From: Fontivita pretiosa
Lineage (GTDB): Bacteria; Planctomycetota; Phycisphaerae; Tepidisphaerales; Tepidisphaeraceae
Reading direction: 5' to 3'
DNA length: 64,000 bases
NCBI RefSeq assembly: GCF_050410795.1
Contig: NZ_CP191258.1
Coordinates: 1-64,000, forward strand
Part shown: one piece after another, positions 32,908 to 41,106 of the stretch
Layout of the letters: every line of letters begins with the position of its first letter
Position numbering within the stretch: position 1 is the first letter of the stretch
The notes under the pieces: model-generated
The model's database searches: none
The model's input: only the letters and a program-made list of their open reading frames with translations
What the model was told of the DNA's origin: nothing
Program-made: the position numbers and the translations under genes

Positions 32908-33571
32908 GCTGCCCAATCCTCTCGATCAAGCCCTGAATCAGCGACATCATATCGCGGATGTCCTGCGGCGACGCCGGACGGCTGCTGACCAGCACCATCC
33001 TTGGGCCGTGCAACTGCCAGTGCCGTGGCGGGCCGGCCAGCAGACACTCGATCACGCGTGGCGTAAGCAGATCGTAGGCGAACTTGCGATCCTCGCACTT
33101 GACGTGATACCGCCTGCTGAACTCATCGGAGGGAAAGTCGATGTCGTCGTAGCCGATCATCGCCGCCAGCTTGTCGAAAAACCCCTCGGGGCGCATTGTC
33201 AGCCGCGGGAATGAAAACCGCGGGACTGTCGCCGCCACGATGGTCATGCGGTGGGTCCGCTTGTTCTTGCCGCTGCCGGTCGTATAGCGGTGATCGAAAA
33301 TCTCCCAGTGAATTGTTGTCGGGCGATCGGTGACACCGCTGAGCAGATTGAAACTGGTGTGAAATCTGCCCGCGTCCATGGGCCAGATTCCCGTGTACCG
33401 CGATTCAAGGTCGGATGGCTCGGGGTCAAATGCAAAACCCAGGGATGGCGCCAGCTCGAACATCTGCTGCTGCCGTTTCCGGTGCAAGTATCGTCCGATG
33501 ATCGCGGTGATGACCACGATCGCGACGATCAGTGAGATGATGATGAGAACCTGCATGTGTTCCAGGCTCAC
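32885..33571 (-). CDS. Membrane-anchored protein of unknown function
   Basis: A 228-residue protein. One N-terminal transmembrane helix (VLIIISLIVAIVVITAIIG) is followed by R-Y-L-H-R-K-R, which should keep the rest in the cytoplasm. The soluble domain is mixed alpha/beta with R-Y-T-G-I-W-P-M-D-A-G-R and H-W-E-I-F-D-H-R-Y-T-T-G-S-G-K-N-K-R-T-H, a layout seen in uncharacterised planctomycete proteins. The GTG start overlaps the upstream stop (GTGA). Function unknown. Confidence 0.65.
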   Translation of the reverse strand: MSLEHMQVLIIISLIVAIVVITAIIGRYLHRKRQQQMFELAPSLGFAFDPEPSDLESRYTGIWPMDAGRFHTSFNLLSGVTDRPTTIHWEIFDHRYTTGSGKNKRTHRMTIVAATVPRFSFPRLTMRPEGFFDKLAAMIGYDDIDFPSDEFSRRYHVKCEDRKFAYDLLTPRVIECLLAGPPRHWQLHGPRMVLVSSRPASPQDIRDMMSLIQGLIERIGQHAAARVR

Positions 33572-34326
33572 AGCGCCAGCAGCTCGTCGACGCGCGCGAA
33601 GCTGTACCCCCGCCGCTTCAATTCCTCGATCAATGGCTCAAGCAGCTTCCATGTCTTGTCCTGTCGCTGCGAGCCGAGATGCAGAAGCAGCAGAAACCCG
33701 TTCAGTCCATGCGGATCTTTCGTGCGGTCGCGCTCGTAGGCCAGGATGTCTTCGATGATCCGCTGCGCCGGCACGTAGCTGCGATGTCCCTCGGGCGCCC
33801 AGTCGCGGTTGGATCCGGTGCCCGGCGTGAAGTTGAACAGCAGCACATTCATCGCGCCAGCCCAGCGTGACTGATCGGCGTTGTACCACTCGTACGGTGG
33901 AATGAAATAGACAACCTCAGACGCATCCGGCAACGCCCCCAGCGATCGCAGATCGGCGATGTTCTTCTGGAGATCACTCTTGAAGAACGCCTCGGTCACG
34001 AGCGTTTTCGAGCGGTCCTCCCACGCACAATACAGAGGGTGCCAGTCCGAGTGCGGGCCCAGGTAGTGACCGTCGGCGATCATGCGCTTCAGCGCGTCCT
34101 GATGCTCGGGCTTGCGGAGGAACTCACCGGTGACGAAGAAGCTGGCCTTGAGGTTCTGACGGGCCAGGACATCCAGAATGTGGCGGGCGCCTTCGCCGTA
34201 CTCGCCGCCGGTGAAGATCAGCGACAGTCGATCGAGTGACACGTCGCCACGGACGACCCCGCCCTGGACGACTGTCCAGGGTTTGCTTCGCAGCAGGTCC
34301 GTCCAATGGCTTGGCGCGTGTCGCAT
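33568..34326 (-). CDS. Polysaccharide-deacetylase-like protein with altered active site
   Basis: A 252-residue NodB-fold protein. The strand that normally carries T-F-D-D-G is L-S-L-I-F-T-G-G-E-Y, so the catalytic Asp pair is absent. The following helix and N-L-K-A-S-F-F-V-T-G-E-F are standard. The metal-binding His motif survives as G-P-H-S-D-W-H-P. The C-terminus has the usual L-L-L-H-L-G-S and R-R-G-Y-S-F-A-R-V-D-E-L. It may belong to the divergent Bacteroidetes/planctomycete subfamily with T-G/A-x-E-Y in that strand. The start is uncertain (34326, 34347 or 34371). Confidence 0.7.
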   Translation of the reverse strand: MRHAPSHWTDLLRSKPWTVVQGGVVRGDVSLDRLSLIFTGGEYGEGARHILDVLARQNLKASFFVTGEFLRKPEHQDALKRMIADGHYLGPHSDWHPLYCAWEDRSKTLVTEAFFKSDLQKNIADLRSLGALPDASEVVYFIPPYEWYNADQSRWAGAMNVLLFNFTPGTGSNRDWAPEGHRSYVPAQRIIEDILAYERDRTKDPHGLNGFLLLLHLGSQRQDKTWKLLEPLIEELKRRGYSFARVDELLAL

Positions 34327-34400
34327 GACCAGACGGCAGATAAGCATGCCCGCCGGCGCGCCGTCAGGCAAGCGCGACGTCTAATCGATCGGGCAGCAGA

Positions 34401-34406
34401 TATAAT
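34401..34406 (+). promoter_or_regulatory. TATAAT box 7 nt before recO
   Basis: A consensus TATAAT with 7 nt to the recO ATG. The expected transcription start coincides with the start codon. Confidence 0.55.
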
Positions 34407-34413
34407 TGATGCT

Positions 34414-35172
34414 ATGCCGCTTGTTTCCGATTGCTGCATCTGCCTGCGAAAAACCGAGTACAGCGAGACATCGCAGATTCTCATGCTCCTGGGACGGGAG
34501 CACGGCATCGTCCGCGTCATTGCCAAGGGAGCCCACCGCAAAACCAGGGCCGGCGCGAGCAGATTTGACGGCGGCGTGGATCTTCTGGACCTCGGCCAAG
34601 CAGTCCTGACGTACGCCCCGGAGCGGGAGCTGGGCACCTTGTGCGAGTGGAGCCTGCGTGAGGGGCATCTGGCGTTGCGGCGCAATCTGCGGGCGCTGTA
34701 TCTGGCGCTTTACGCGGCGGAGCTGACCAGCCTGCTGTTCGAGGAGCACGACCCGCATCCGGAGCTGTTCGACCGGCTGGAACAGACGCTGCGCGAGCTG
34801 CCCTCGCCCCGGATCGAGCAGGTGTTTCTGGCCTTTGAGCTGGATCTGCTGCGCGAGGCGGGTTATGTGCCGCAGCTCAGCGAGTGCGTGATGTGCGGCT
34901 CGAGCTCGCTGGAGCGGGCGTACTTTTCCGCGGCCCGGGGCGGGGTGGTGTGTCGCAACTGCGAGCAGTTGGCCCCGGATCGGATTGTGATCGATCCCAG
35001 GCTCCTGCGGCTGGTCCAGACGATGAGCCGCCTGCCGCGAACCAACGGCTCTCCGCAGCGGTTGCCGCAGCTCACACGATATCAGACCGATCCGATCAAC
35101 AAGCTGCTGGCCGAGCATGTCGAGCACACGCTTTCGCGGCGGCTGCGGATGCGAAGCTACGTCTTGAGCTGA
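34414..35172 (+). CDS. recO: DNA repair protein RecO
   Basis: A 252-residue RecFOR-pathway protein that loads RecA and anneals DNA. The N-terminal OB fold begins CICLRKTEYSETSQILMLLG with R-V-I-A-K-G-A-H-R-K-T-R. A helical domain (F-E-L-D-L-L-R-E-A-G-Y-V-P) follows, then a zinc motif C-V-M-C-G-S...V-C-R-N-C. The chosen ATG is directly preceded by a TATAAT box and lacks a ribosome site. It is divergent from the deacetylase-like gene. Confidence 0.93.
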   Translation: MPLVSDCCICLRKTEYSETSQILMLLGREHGIVRVIAKGAHRKTRAGASRFDGGVDLLDLGQAVLTYAPERELGTLCEWSLREGHLALRRNLRALYLALYAAELTSLLFEEHDPHPELFDRLEQTLRELPSPRIEQVFLAFELDLLREAGYVPQLSECVMCGSSSLERAYFSAARGGVVCRNCEQLAPDRIVIDPRLLRLVQTMSRLPRTNGSPQRLPQLTRYQTDPINKLLAEHVEHTLSRRLRMRSYVLS

Positions 35173-35215
35173 GGCGTCCGATGCGCCCGCGGGCACGCGG
35201 GATCGTGTGTTGTGT

Positions 35216-36052
35216 TTATCGTGCGGGCTGTTCGGCAATGAAGCTGCGCAGCTCCTCCAGCAGCATGGCGACCTGCTCGACTTCCGCCTGACGCTGCGCG
35301 ATCTGCTGCTGATCCACGCGTCCCTGCCCGCGATACTGGTGATGTTGAGCCACATCGGGCGACCAGTAGGCATGGCCGCCGGAAGCATAGGCGGCCGTCT
35401 GCCGCGTTGCGCGGAGCAGCGCCTCCGCCGCCGACAGCAGATCAGCAGCCTCAAGCGACGGTTGCGCCGCGAGGAACTCCGCCGCCGTTCGCATCAGTTC
35501 GGCGGTAAGCTGTCGGCGACGTGAGATGTGGTTGATGAAATCGACGAGCCACTTCTGATGCTGCGCAGTCATGCCGCGCTCGCACAGCAGTGCGATACCG
35601 AGCTTCCACAGCCCCGGCGGCACCGCATCCCGCAGCGCGGCGGCCAGCGAAGGCTCCGGACCCTGCTCCAGACGCAGCAGTCGCACGAACCGGTCCACCA
35701 TGACTTCGTGCAGACTCAGGCTCGCCTGCTCGCCATCCGGCAGGCGCACGACGGCGTGAGGCAACTCGGCTGCAAGCTCGTGGATGATCTGCGCGACCTG
35801 CTGCTGTGTCGGATGCCAGTGGAAAAGCAGGTCCGCCAGCTCGGCGCGCTCCTCGATCGTCGGCGTGAAGACCGGACCGAAGACCACGTCCAGCTCATAA
35901 TCTTCCAGCACGTCGGCGGCGCACAGGAGCAAGGAGCGCAGATCGGCGTTGTGCTCGGCCAGGTGCGATGCGATCTGCCGCTGGGTTTGCGGCTTGAGCA
36001 GCCTTGGACGGCGGAGCATCTCCGCCAGTCGCTGTTTGAGCTGTTGGTACAT
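35216..36052 (-). CDS. Hypothetical helical protein, 278 aa
   Basis: Read from the Met of MYQQLKQRLAEMLRRPRLLK. It is almost entirely helical. V-V-F-G-P-V-F-T-P-T-I-E-E-R-A-E-L-A-D-L-L in the middle stands out as a likely conserved core, and the C-terminal part (QQQIAQRQAEVEQVAMLLEE) predicts a coiled coil. No signal peptide or membrane span. It is not in an obvious operon with its neighbours. I do not recognise the family. Confidence 0.65.
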   Translation of the reverse strand: MYQQLKQRLAEMLRRPRLLKPQTQRQIASHLAEHNADLRSLLLCAADVLEDYELDVVFGPVFTPTIEERAELADLLFHWHPTQQQVAQIIHELAAELPHAVVRLPDGEQASLSLHEVMVDRFVRLLRLEQGPEPSLAAALRDAVPPGLWKLGIALLCERGMTAQHQKWLVDFINHISRRRQLTAELMRTAAEFLAAQPSLEAADLLSAAEALLRATRQTAAYASGGHAYWSPDVAQHHQYRGQGRVDQQQIAQRQAEVEQVAMLLEELRSFIAEQPAR

Positions 36053-36163
36053 CGGCCTGGCTCCGGCTCGTGTTGATGGTGCCATCGTATCGCGCAAAGC
36101 GAGCGGAAGACCAGGCCGGCCGCGCGACACGGCCAGCCTGGCAACGCCGCGGCACGGCGAGCC

Positions 36164-39100
36164 TCAGACATGCGCCGCCACGCGAGCCAGCCGCCCGGCG
36201 TGGATGGTCAGCTCGACCTTCGGCCGGGACTGCGCCAGCTCCGCCTCCACCGCCGCCCGCACACGGTCCATTTTGGGATACCTGACCTCACGATAGCCAC
36301 ATACTTCCTCTGCGCAGCGCAGAATCCGCACAGCGCGGTCGTAATCGTTCTGAAGATCGACGCGATCGAGCAGGCGGATATACCAGTCGCGGAACGCGAC
36401 CTCGCGGGCGTGCCAGCCGGGCAGACGCCGCCACCACTTCATCCGCCGCACGATCTTCAGCATCCAGTCGGTGGTGGTGATGTTGAACCGGATTCGCCGT
36501 TTGCCGATGTTGAACTCCGGGCGGGTGTGATGACGGTAGACGATCCGGTCGCCGTTGGCTTCGTCAACCCCGTACTTGGCGATGTCGCGCTGCTTTTTCT
36601 CGTAACGGGTCAGCAGATAGGCCACGTATGGCTCATCCTTGATCAGCATCACCTTGGCCAGGCCCCAGATGGCCGCATGGGTGGCGGCGAAACGGCGCGA
36701 CGCCGAATCGCTCTGGTACACTTTGCGAACCAGTTCGATATAACGCCGGGCGAAGTGATGATCCTCGTACTGCATCAGGTCGTAGATGCGCAGCGCCAGG
36801 TCGTACTTTGATCGTTCCGGCAGCTCGGGCATGTGCCGCATCGCACCGGTAACCAGCATCTCGAAGCGCTCTGCGGCGAGTTTTCCGGTCCAGCTCGTTT
36901 TGCGGAGGATTCGTGACTTGTTGGTCAGAAGCTGCTGCCAGGTCAGCGGCTCGGGCTTCTTCGGCAATGCACGCGGCTCCAGCGCCAGCTTGCGGCCGAT
37001 GTTGAAGGCCTTGATGTTCTTTCGCTGATCGCGGCGAATGGTGTCACGGATGGCCCAGCCGATGGCGCTGGCACTGACGGGGATCAGCCCGAGCTGATAC
37101 GCCACGCCCAGCATCATGATGTTCACGAACTGCTTGGAGCCCAGCCGCTGCTCGCACAGCTCCGAGAGGTTTTTGGCATACGAGCGATCAGGATGACAGT
37201 GCTGCAGGATCTCATCGCGCAGCTTTTCAGGATCGAAGTCCTGCCGGCCCAGCAGCGTCGCGACGGTCGGCTGCTTGTGCAGGTTCAGGACCGCCGCCGT
37301 GCGTTCGGGGGTGGCGACGCGGAACTGCTCGCGAGGATCGATCGCCCGCGCCGCTTCCAGAATGTCAATCCCCAGCAGCAGGTCCGCCCGGCCATAGGGG
37401 ATCAGGCCGGTGGTTGGATACAGTTGTTCGGTGACGCGGCTGGCGTCATCGTCGCGGTCGTTGACCCACGCAATCTGCGAGTAGACCCCGCCATTGCGAA
37501 TGGCCAGACCTTTCTTGTCGGAGAAGACCACGCGATAACCCTGCTTGTGTCCCGCGCGCACGAGGATGGCGGCGACGACGCCGATGCCCATGCCCCCCAC
37601 ACCCGCCATGTGCACGCGCCACGTGCTGCCCGGCCGGCCCATTTCGTACACCGGCACAGGATCCGGCAGCTTGTCCAGGTCCATCTTCGGCAGGCTGTAT
37701 CGCTTGCGCCGCGAGCGAATGACGGTGACCTGCTCGAAACTGGGGCAGGGCTTGACGCCCCTGCCGTACTCGTTGCTGACGCGCACCCGCTCGCAGGCGC
37801 CGTCGTTCACGCACCAGGTCAGATCAGTATCGATCTTTCGACCGTAATCCGTGTCGATCACCGTCAGCCCGGGACATGCCGTGGCCCCGGTGCATTCCAG
37901 GCAGTTCTCGCACACCTCAGGTGTGATGTTCATGAACGTCTTGCGCGGCACGAAGCCCCCGTGCTCGCGGGCCAGACGACGCTCCTCCCTGGCCTGGCGA
38001 CGGTAGTACGTGATGCCGCATTCCTTGTCGGCGATGATCACCTTCACCCCGTCGCGCAGGATCGTCCGCTCCAGCGTCGCCTGGTACTTTTCACGGTTGG
38101 CCGGCGAGAGCTTCTCCACCGTCAGCGGACTGGTTCCGGCCATCGCCCGGACGATCGACTCGATGTCCTGGATGTACGAGCGGTTGCCCAGCACATCCAG
38201 CTCGGTGCCGGGGTGTTCCTGATGCCCGGTCATCGCCGTCGTCTTGTTCTCCAGGATGATGAAGGTGATGTCCTGGTTGGCCTTGATCGCGTTGCTGATC
38301 GCGATCTGCCCGGAGTGGAAGAAGGTGCCATCGCCCATGAACACGATCTGTTTGTTGGTGATGAACGGGTCGATGCCGCTGCCGGTGCCCCCGCCCAGGC
38401 CCATGCCGCTGTAATTGTGCATGAGCTGTTCGGTGGGCGGGAACATCAGCATGGTGTAGCACCCGGTGTCGCCGTGCGCCACCAGATCCACCGGCCCGCG
38501 ATTGTGCACACGCCGCATGTATTCGGGATCCTTGAGATTTCGGCGAAGCTCCAGCAGCGTCGAAGAGCTGTCGCGATGCGGACAGCCGGGGCAGAACGTC
38601 GGCGTGCGCGGCACGATGTTCGGACTGATCACCTCCAGCCTGGGCCTGCTCAGCCTGCGCAGCAGATCCAGCTCGGCACTGAGTCTTCCGTCGCGCAGTT
38701 CGGCAGGGATATCCGCGGTGCCACGAATCAGCGGAATCAGCAGTTGCGCCAGCAGCGACGGATTCAGTCCGCGCGCTTCGGGAATGCCCGGCACGGTGGG
38801 ACGGGCTTCGGGGCCGTTTGCTGAACCGTCTGGAGGCTGCGAGCCCGCGGAACGCGGCGCGGGGAATGCCTTGCCGAACAGCCGCGCCGACAGCGCCGCG
38901 GCCTGCTCGTGCGGCAAGGCGTGGAACAGCGAATCGCGAATGTTCTTCTCCAGGAAGCTGCGCCGCTCCTCGATCACGATCATGTCACGGCACAGACTCG
39001 CAAACTCGCGCACGAGTTCCACGTCCGCCGGATAACTCATCCCCATGTACAGGATCGGGAAGCAGCCCAGCAAACCCAGGTCGTACAGCACCTGCTCCAG

Positions 39101-39985
39101 GTAGGGCCCGGCCATTCCGGTCACGATGAACCCCAGCGGCGGCACTGAGTCACGGGCGTCTGGGGCGAGCTGAGTGGTCCCGCTGTCCGGCGTGGTGCGC
39201 AGGGGCGAGCCGCCCGCGACGCGATGGACGATGCGGTTGATGCCAAGCCTGCGGGCCGCGGCGATGGTTTGCGCGAAGCGCTGCGGGATCCTCAGCTCCT
39301 GCTGCCAGGTTCTTGGCGGCAGCAGCACCTTGTTCAGGTCGATCTGCGAGGTGTCCAGCGCGATCTTCTGCTTCGTGTTGATGCTGGGAAACTGATTCGG
39401 ACGGCACTCGACAGTACCCCCGCCGTCGGCCTGCGGCGTGGTCACGATATACCCGATGTACAGTCCCGCCGCCTGCGAAAGCTTGAAACTCAGCTCGATC
39501 CAGTCCTTGACCTGCTGGGGCGAACCTGGCTCGACAACGGGCATGCGCAGATGCTCGCAGAGGAATCGGCTGTCGGCCGGGACCTGAGTCGATTCGCACC
39601 ACGGGTCGTCACCCATGATGATGACGGCGCCGCCCTGGGGATGGGCGCCGGCGAGGTTTCCCAGCGCCAGGGCGTCGGAGGCGACGTGCACGCCGACACT
39701 CTTCATCGCCGCCACCGCGCGGCACGGTGCCATCTGCGATCCGTTGACCGCCGCCACCGCCAGCGCCTCGTTGTTCGCCTGAAACGCGCGGATGCCCCTG
39801 TCCTTCAGCAGAGGCGCAATCTCGCCGATGCAGTCGAAAAAGCCGGCAATGGGAGAGCCCGGGTAGCCGGTCAGCAGGTGTACCCCGCCCTCGGTCTCCA
39901 GGCACCCTTTGACGAGCAGTTCGTTGCCGATGAAGACTTCGCGACCGGATTCGGTCAGGAAGCGCGGATCGATACCGGTGGCCAT
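36164..39985 (-). CDS. Fused indolepyruvate:ferredoxin oxidoreductase-like enzyme
   Basis: A 1,273-residue 2-oxoacid oxidoreductase. Order: an N-terminal pyrimidine-binding (alpha) domain (G-Y-P-G-S-P-I-A-G-F); a cysteine motif C-P-G-C-P-H-R-D; the TPP-binding domain with G-L-G-G-G-T-G-S-G, G-D-G-T-F-F-H-S-G and L-E-N-K-T-T-A-M-T-G-H-Q; a ferredoxin motif C-E-N-C-L-E-C-T-G-A-T-A-C-P; a gamma domain (G-V-G-G-M-G-I-G-V-V); and a roughly 280-residue C-terminal extension typical of the fused aerobic-type family. It decarboxylates aryl or branched 2-oxoacids to acyl-CoA and reduces ferredoxin. A GGAAGGATAGAC element precedes the ATG. Confidence 0.88.
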   Translation of the reverse strand: MATGIDPRFLTESGREVFIGNELLVKGCLETEGGVHLLTGYPGSPIAGFFDCIGEIAPLLKDRGIRAFQANNEALAVAAVNGSQMAPCRAVAAMKSVGVHVASDALALGNLAGAHPQGGAVIIMGDDPWCESTQVPADSRFLCEHLRMPVVEPGSPQQVKDWIELSFKLSQAAGLYIGYIVTTPQADGGGTVECRPNQFPSINTKQKIALDTSQIDLNKVLLPPRTWQQELRIPQRFAQTIAAARRLGINRIVHRVAGGSPLRTTPDSGTTQLAPDARDSVPPLGFIVTGMAGPYLEQVLYDLGLLGCFPILYMGMSYPADVELVREFASLCRDMIVIEERRSFLEKNIRDSLFHALPHEQAAALSARLFGKAFPAPRSAGSQPPDGSANGPEARPTVPGIPEARGLNPSLLAQLLIPLIRGTADIPAELRDGRLSAELDLLRRLSRPRLEVISPNIVPRTPTFCPGCPHRDSSSTLLELRRNLKDPEYMRRVHNRGPVDLVAHGDTGCYTMLMFPPTEQLMHNYSGMGLGGGTGSGIDPFITNKQIVFMGDGTFFHSGQIAISNAIKANQDITFIILENKTTAMTGHQEHPGTELDVLGNRSYIQDIESIVRAMAGTSPLTVEKLSPANREKYQATLERTILRDGVKVIIADKECGITYYRRQAREERRLAREHGGFVPRKTFMNITPEVCENCLECTGATACPGLTVIDTDYGRKIDTDLTWCVNDGACERVRVSNEYGRGVKPCPSFEQVTVIRSRRKRYSLPKMDLDKLPDPVPVYEMGRPGSTWRVHMAGVGGMGIGVVAAILVRAGHKQGYRVVFSDKKGLAIRNGGVYSQIAWVNDRDDDASRVTEQLYPTTGLIPYGRADLLLGIDILEAARAIDPREQFRVATPERTAAVLNLHKQPTVATLLGRQDFDPEKLRDEILQHCHPDRSYAKNLSELCEQRLGSKQFVNIMMLGVAYQLGLIPVSASAIGWAIRDTIRRDQRKNIKAFNIGRKLALEPRALPKKPEPLTWQQLLTNKSRILRKTSWTGKLAAERFEMLVTGAMRHMPELPERSKYDLALRIYDLMQYEDHHFARRYIELVRKVYQSDSASRRFAATHAAIWGLAKVMLIKDEPYVAYLLTRYEKKQRDIAKYGVDEANGDRIVYRHHTRPEFNIGKRRIRFNITTTDWMLKIVRRMKWWRRLPGWHAREVAFRDWYIRLLDRVDLQNDYDRAVRILRCAEEVCGYREVRYPKMDRVRAAVEAELAQSRPKVELTIHAGRLARVAAHV

Positions 39986-40375
39986 GACAGTCTATCCTTC
40001 CGCGGGGAGGCAGGAACAGGGATGAAAGATGAAGGATGAGCAGATTTCGGAACCGAATCTGTTTTTCATCCTTCTGTCTTCACCGTTCGTCCCTTCTGCG
40101 CTCTCGGCGTGGCTTACCCTCGGAGTTCCGTGTGGGCAGGAGACGCCGTTTTGCACCGCGATGCCAGAGACTCTTAGCCTCGCCGGGAGTTGATGGCCGA
40201 CGAAGCCGTGCGCCGTTGCGCCTGCGCGCCGCCGCGCTGTTGCGCTGTCGCGCCGAAGTTCAGTTCCTTCCCTCTTATCGGGTTAGTTCGATACGAGGGG
40301 ACACATCATCTTACCGCGGTTGCGCGTCAAGCGAAACCGGGCAAACGCTTTTTCCTGAGATGCAGGGTTGCCGGG
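39986..40375. other. Intergenic region without a gene
   Basis: 390 bp between two minus-strand genes. It should hold the promoter of the oxidoreductase; a TTGACG hexamer on the minus strand (40325-40330) is the best -35 candidate, but no clear -10 was found. A Gly/Ala/Arg-like GC-rich stretch (40190-40260) is low complexity. I see no RNA gene or coding frame here. Confidence 0.5.
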
Positions 40376-40846
40376 CTACAGCAGTGAGAAGGGATACTCG
40401 CTCTCGCCGAGTTCGCCGACCTCGTTGCCGCCGCTGCTGGCGCGCGACACCATGCTCGGCTGCGGGATCGGGTGCTCGCTGATCGCCACGATCTTGTCCT
40501 GACGGGGCATCAGCTCATGCTTGACCAGCCAGGCGCGGATGACGCGGTCGATCTCATCGTCAAGCTCGGCGAGCTGATGTTCGTTGACACGCATGAGGAA
40601 ATCGTCGGCGACGCCCACGTCTTCGCTGTTCTGCTCACGCACGCGGCGGCGCATCGCGGCCAGAATCATTTCCGCCAGCCCGCTGGAGCCGACGTCGATC
40701 GGGACTCGCTTGCCGACGTAGATCGCATCGGGCGTGGTCTCGATCTCGGACAGTTTCTCCAGCGCTTTTTTCAGCGCCTCCTGTCGCGTGGCGTAGGACC
40801 CGTGGAAAGTTTCGCGGTCAAACGAGTAGGCGAAAGTGCCGACCAT
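40376..40846 (-). CDS. Hypothetical protein, 156 aa
   Basis: Starts MVGTFAYSFDRETFHGSYAT, an N-terminal repeat-like unit (A-Y-S-F-D-R-E-T-F-H-G-S-Y-A-T-R-Q-E-A) followed by a helix and an Asp/Glu-rich C-terminal half with V-G-V-A-D-D-F-L-M-R-V. The ATG follows GAGGAAAC at usable spacing. No membrane segment or known domain. It is divergent from the glycogen-synthase-like gene. Confidence 0.65.
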   Translation of the reverse strand: MVGTFAYSFDRETFHGSYATRQEALKKALEKLSEIETTPDAIYVGKRVPIDVGSSGLAEMILAAMRRRVREQNSEDVGVADDFLMRVNEHQLAELDDEIDRVIRAWLVKHELMPRQDKIVAISEHPIPQPSMVSRASSGGNEVGELGESEYPFSLL

Positions 40847-41045
40847 AGGGTTTGTTTCCTCTGTGTGTATTCTATACCTGATTTCGGCAAAGTGGTTGCC
40901 GGCGCTTCGGAACCACCGCGGCCCCCGTCCGTATTGACTGAACCGGGGCAGCGCACACCCACCTGGGAAGATGGATAACCCGCGGGAGGTGGGTTGCCGA
41001 TATTGTCGTTACGCAAGATTTCTGCTCTGGTTCCATCCGAGGCAG

Positions 41046-41073
41046 TTGTGCGGCCTGCGGGCCATCTTATACT
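41046..41073 (+). promoter_or_regulatory. Promoter of the glycogen-synthase-like gene
   Basis: TTGTGC (41046-41051) and TATACT (41068-41073) with a 16-nt spacer. The predicted leader is about 26 nt and lacks a clear Shine-Dalgarno. The -10 match is good, the -35 weak. Confidence 0.45.
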
Positions 41074-41106
41074 GCTGCCTCCTGTCAGCACATACGGGCT
41101 TTGGAT

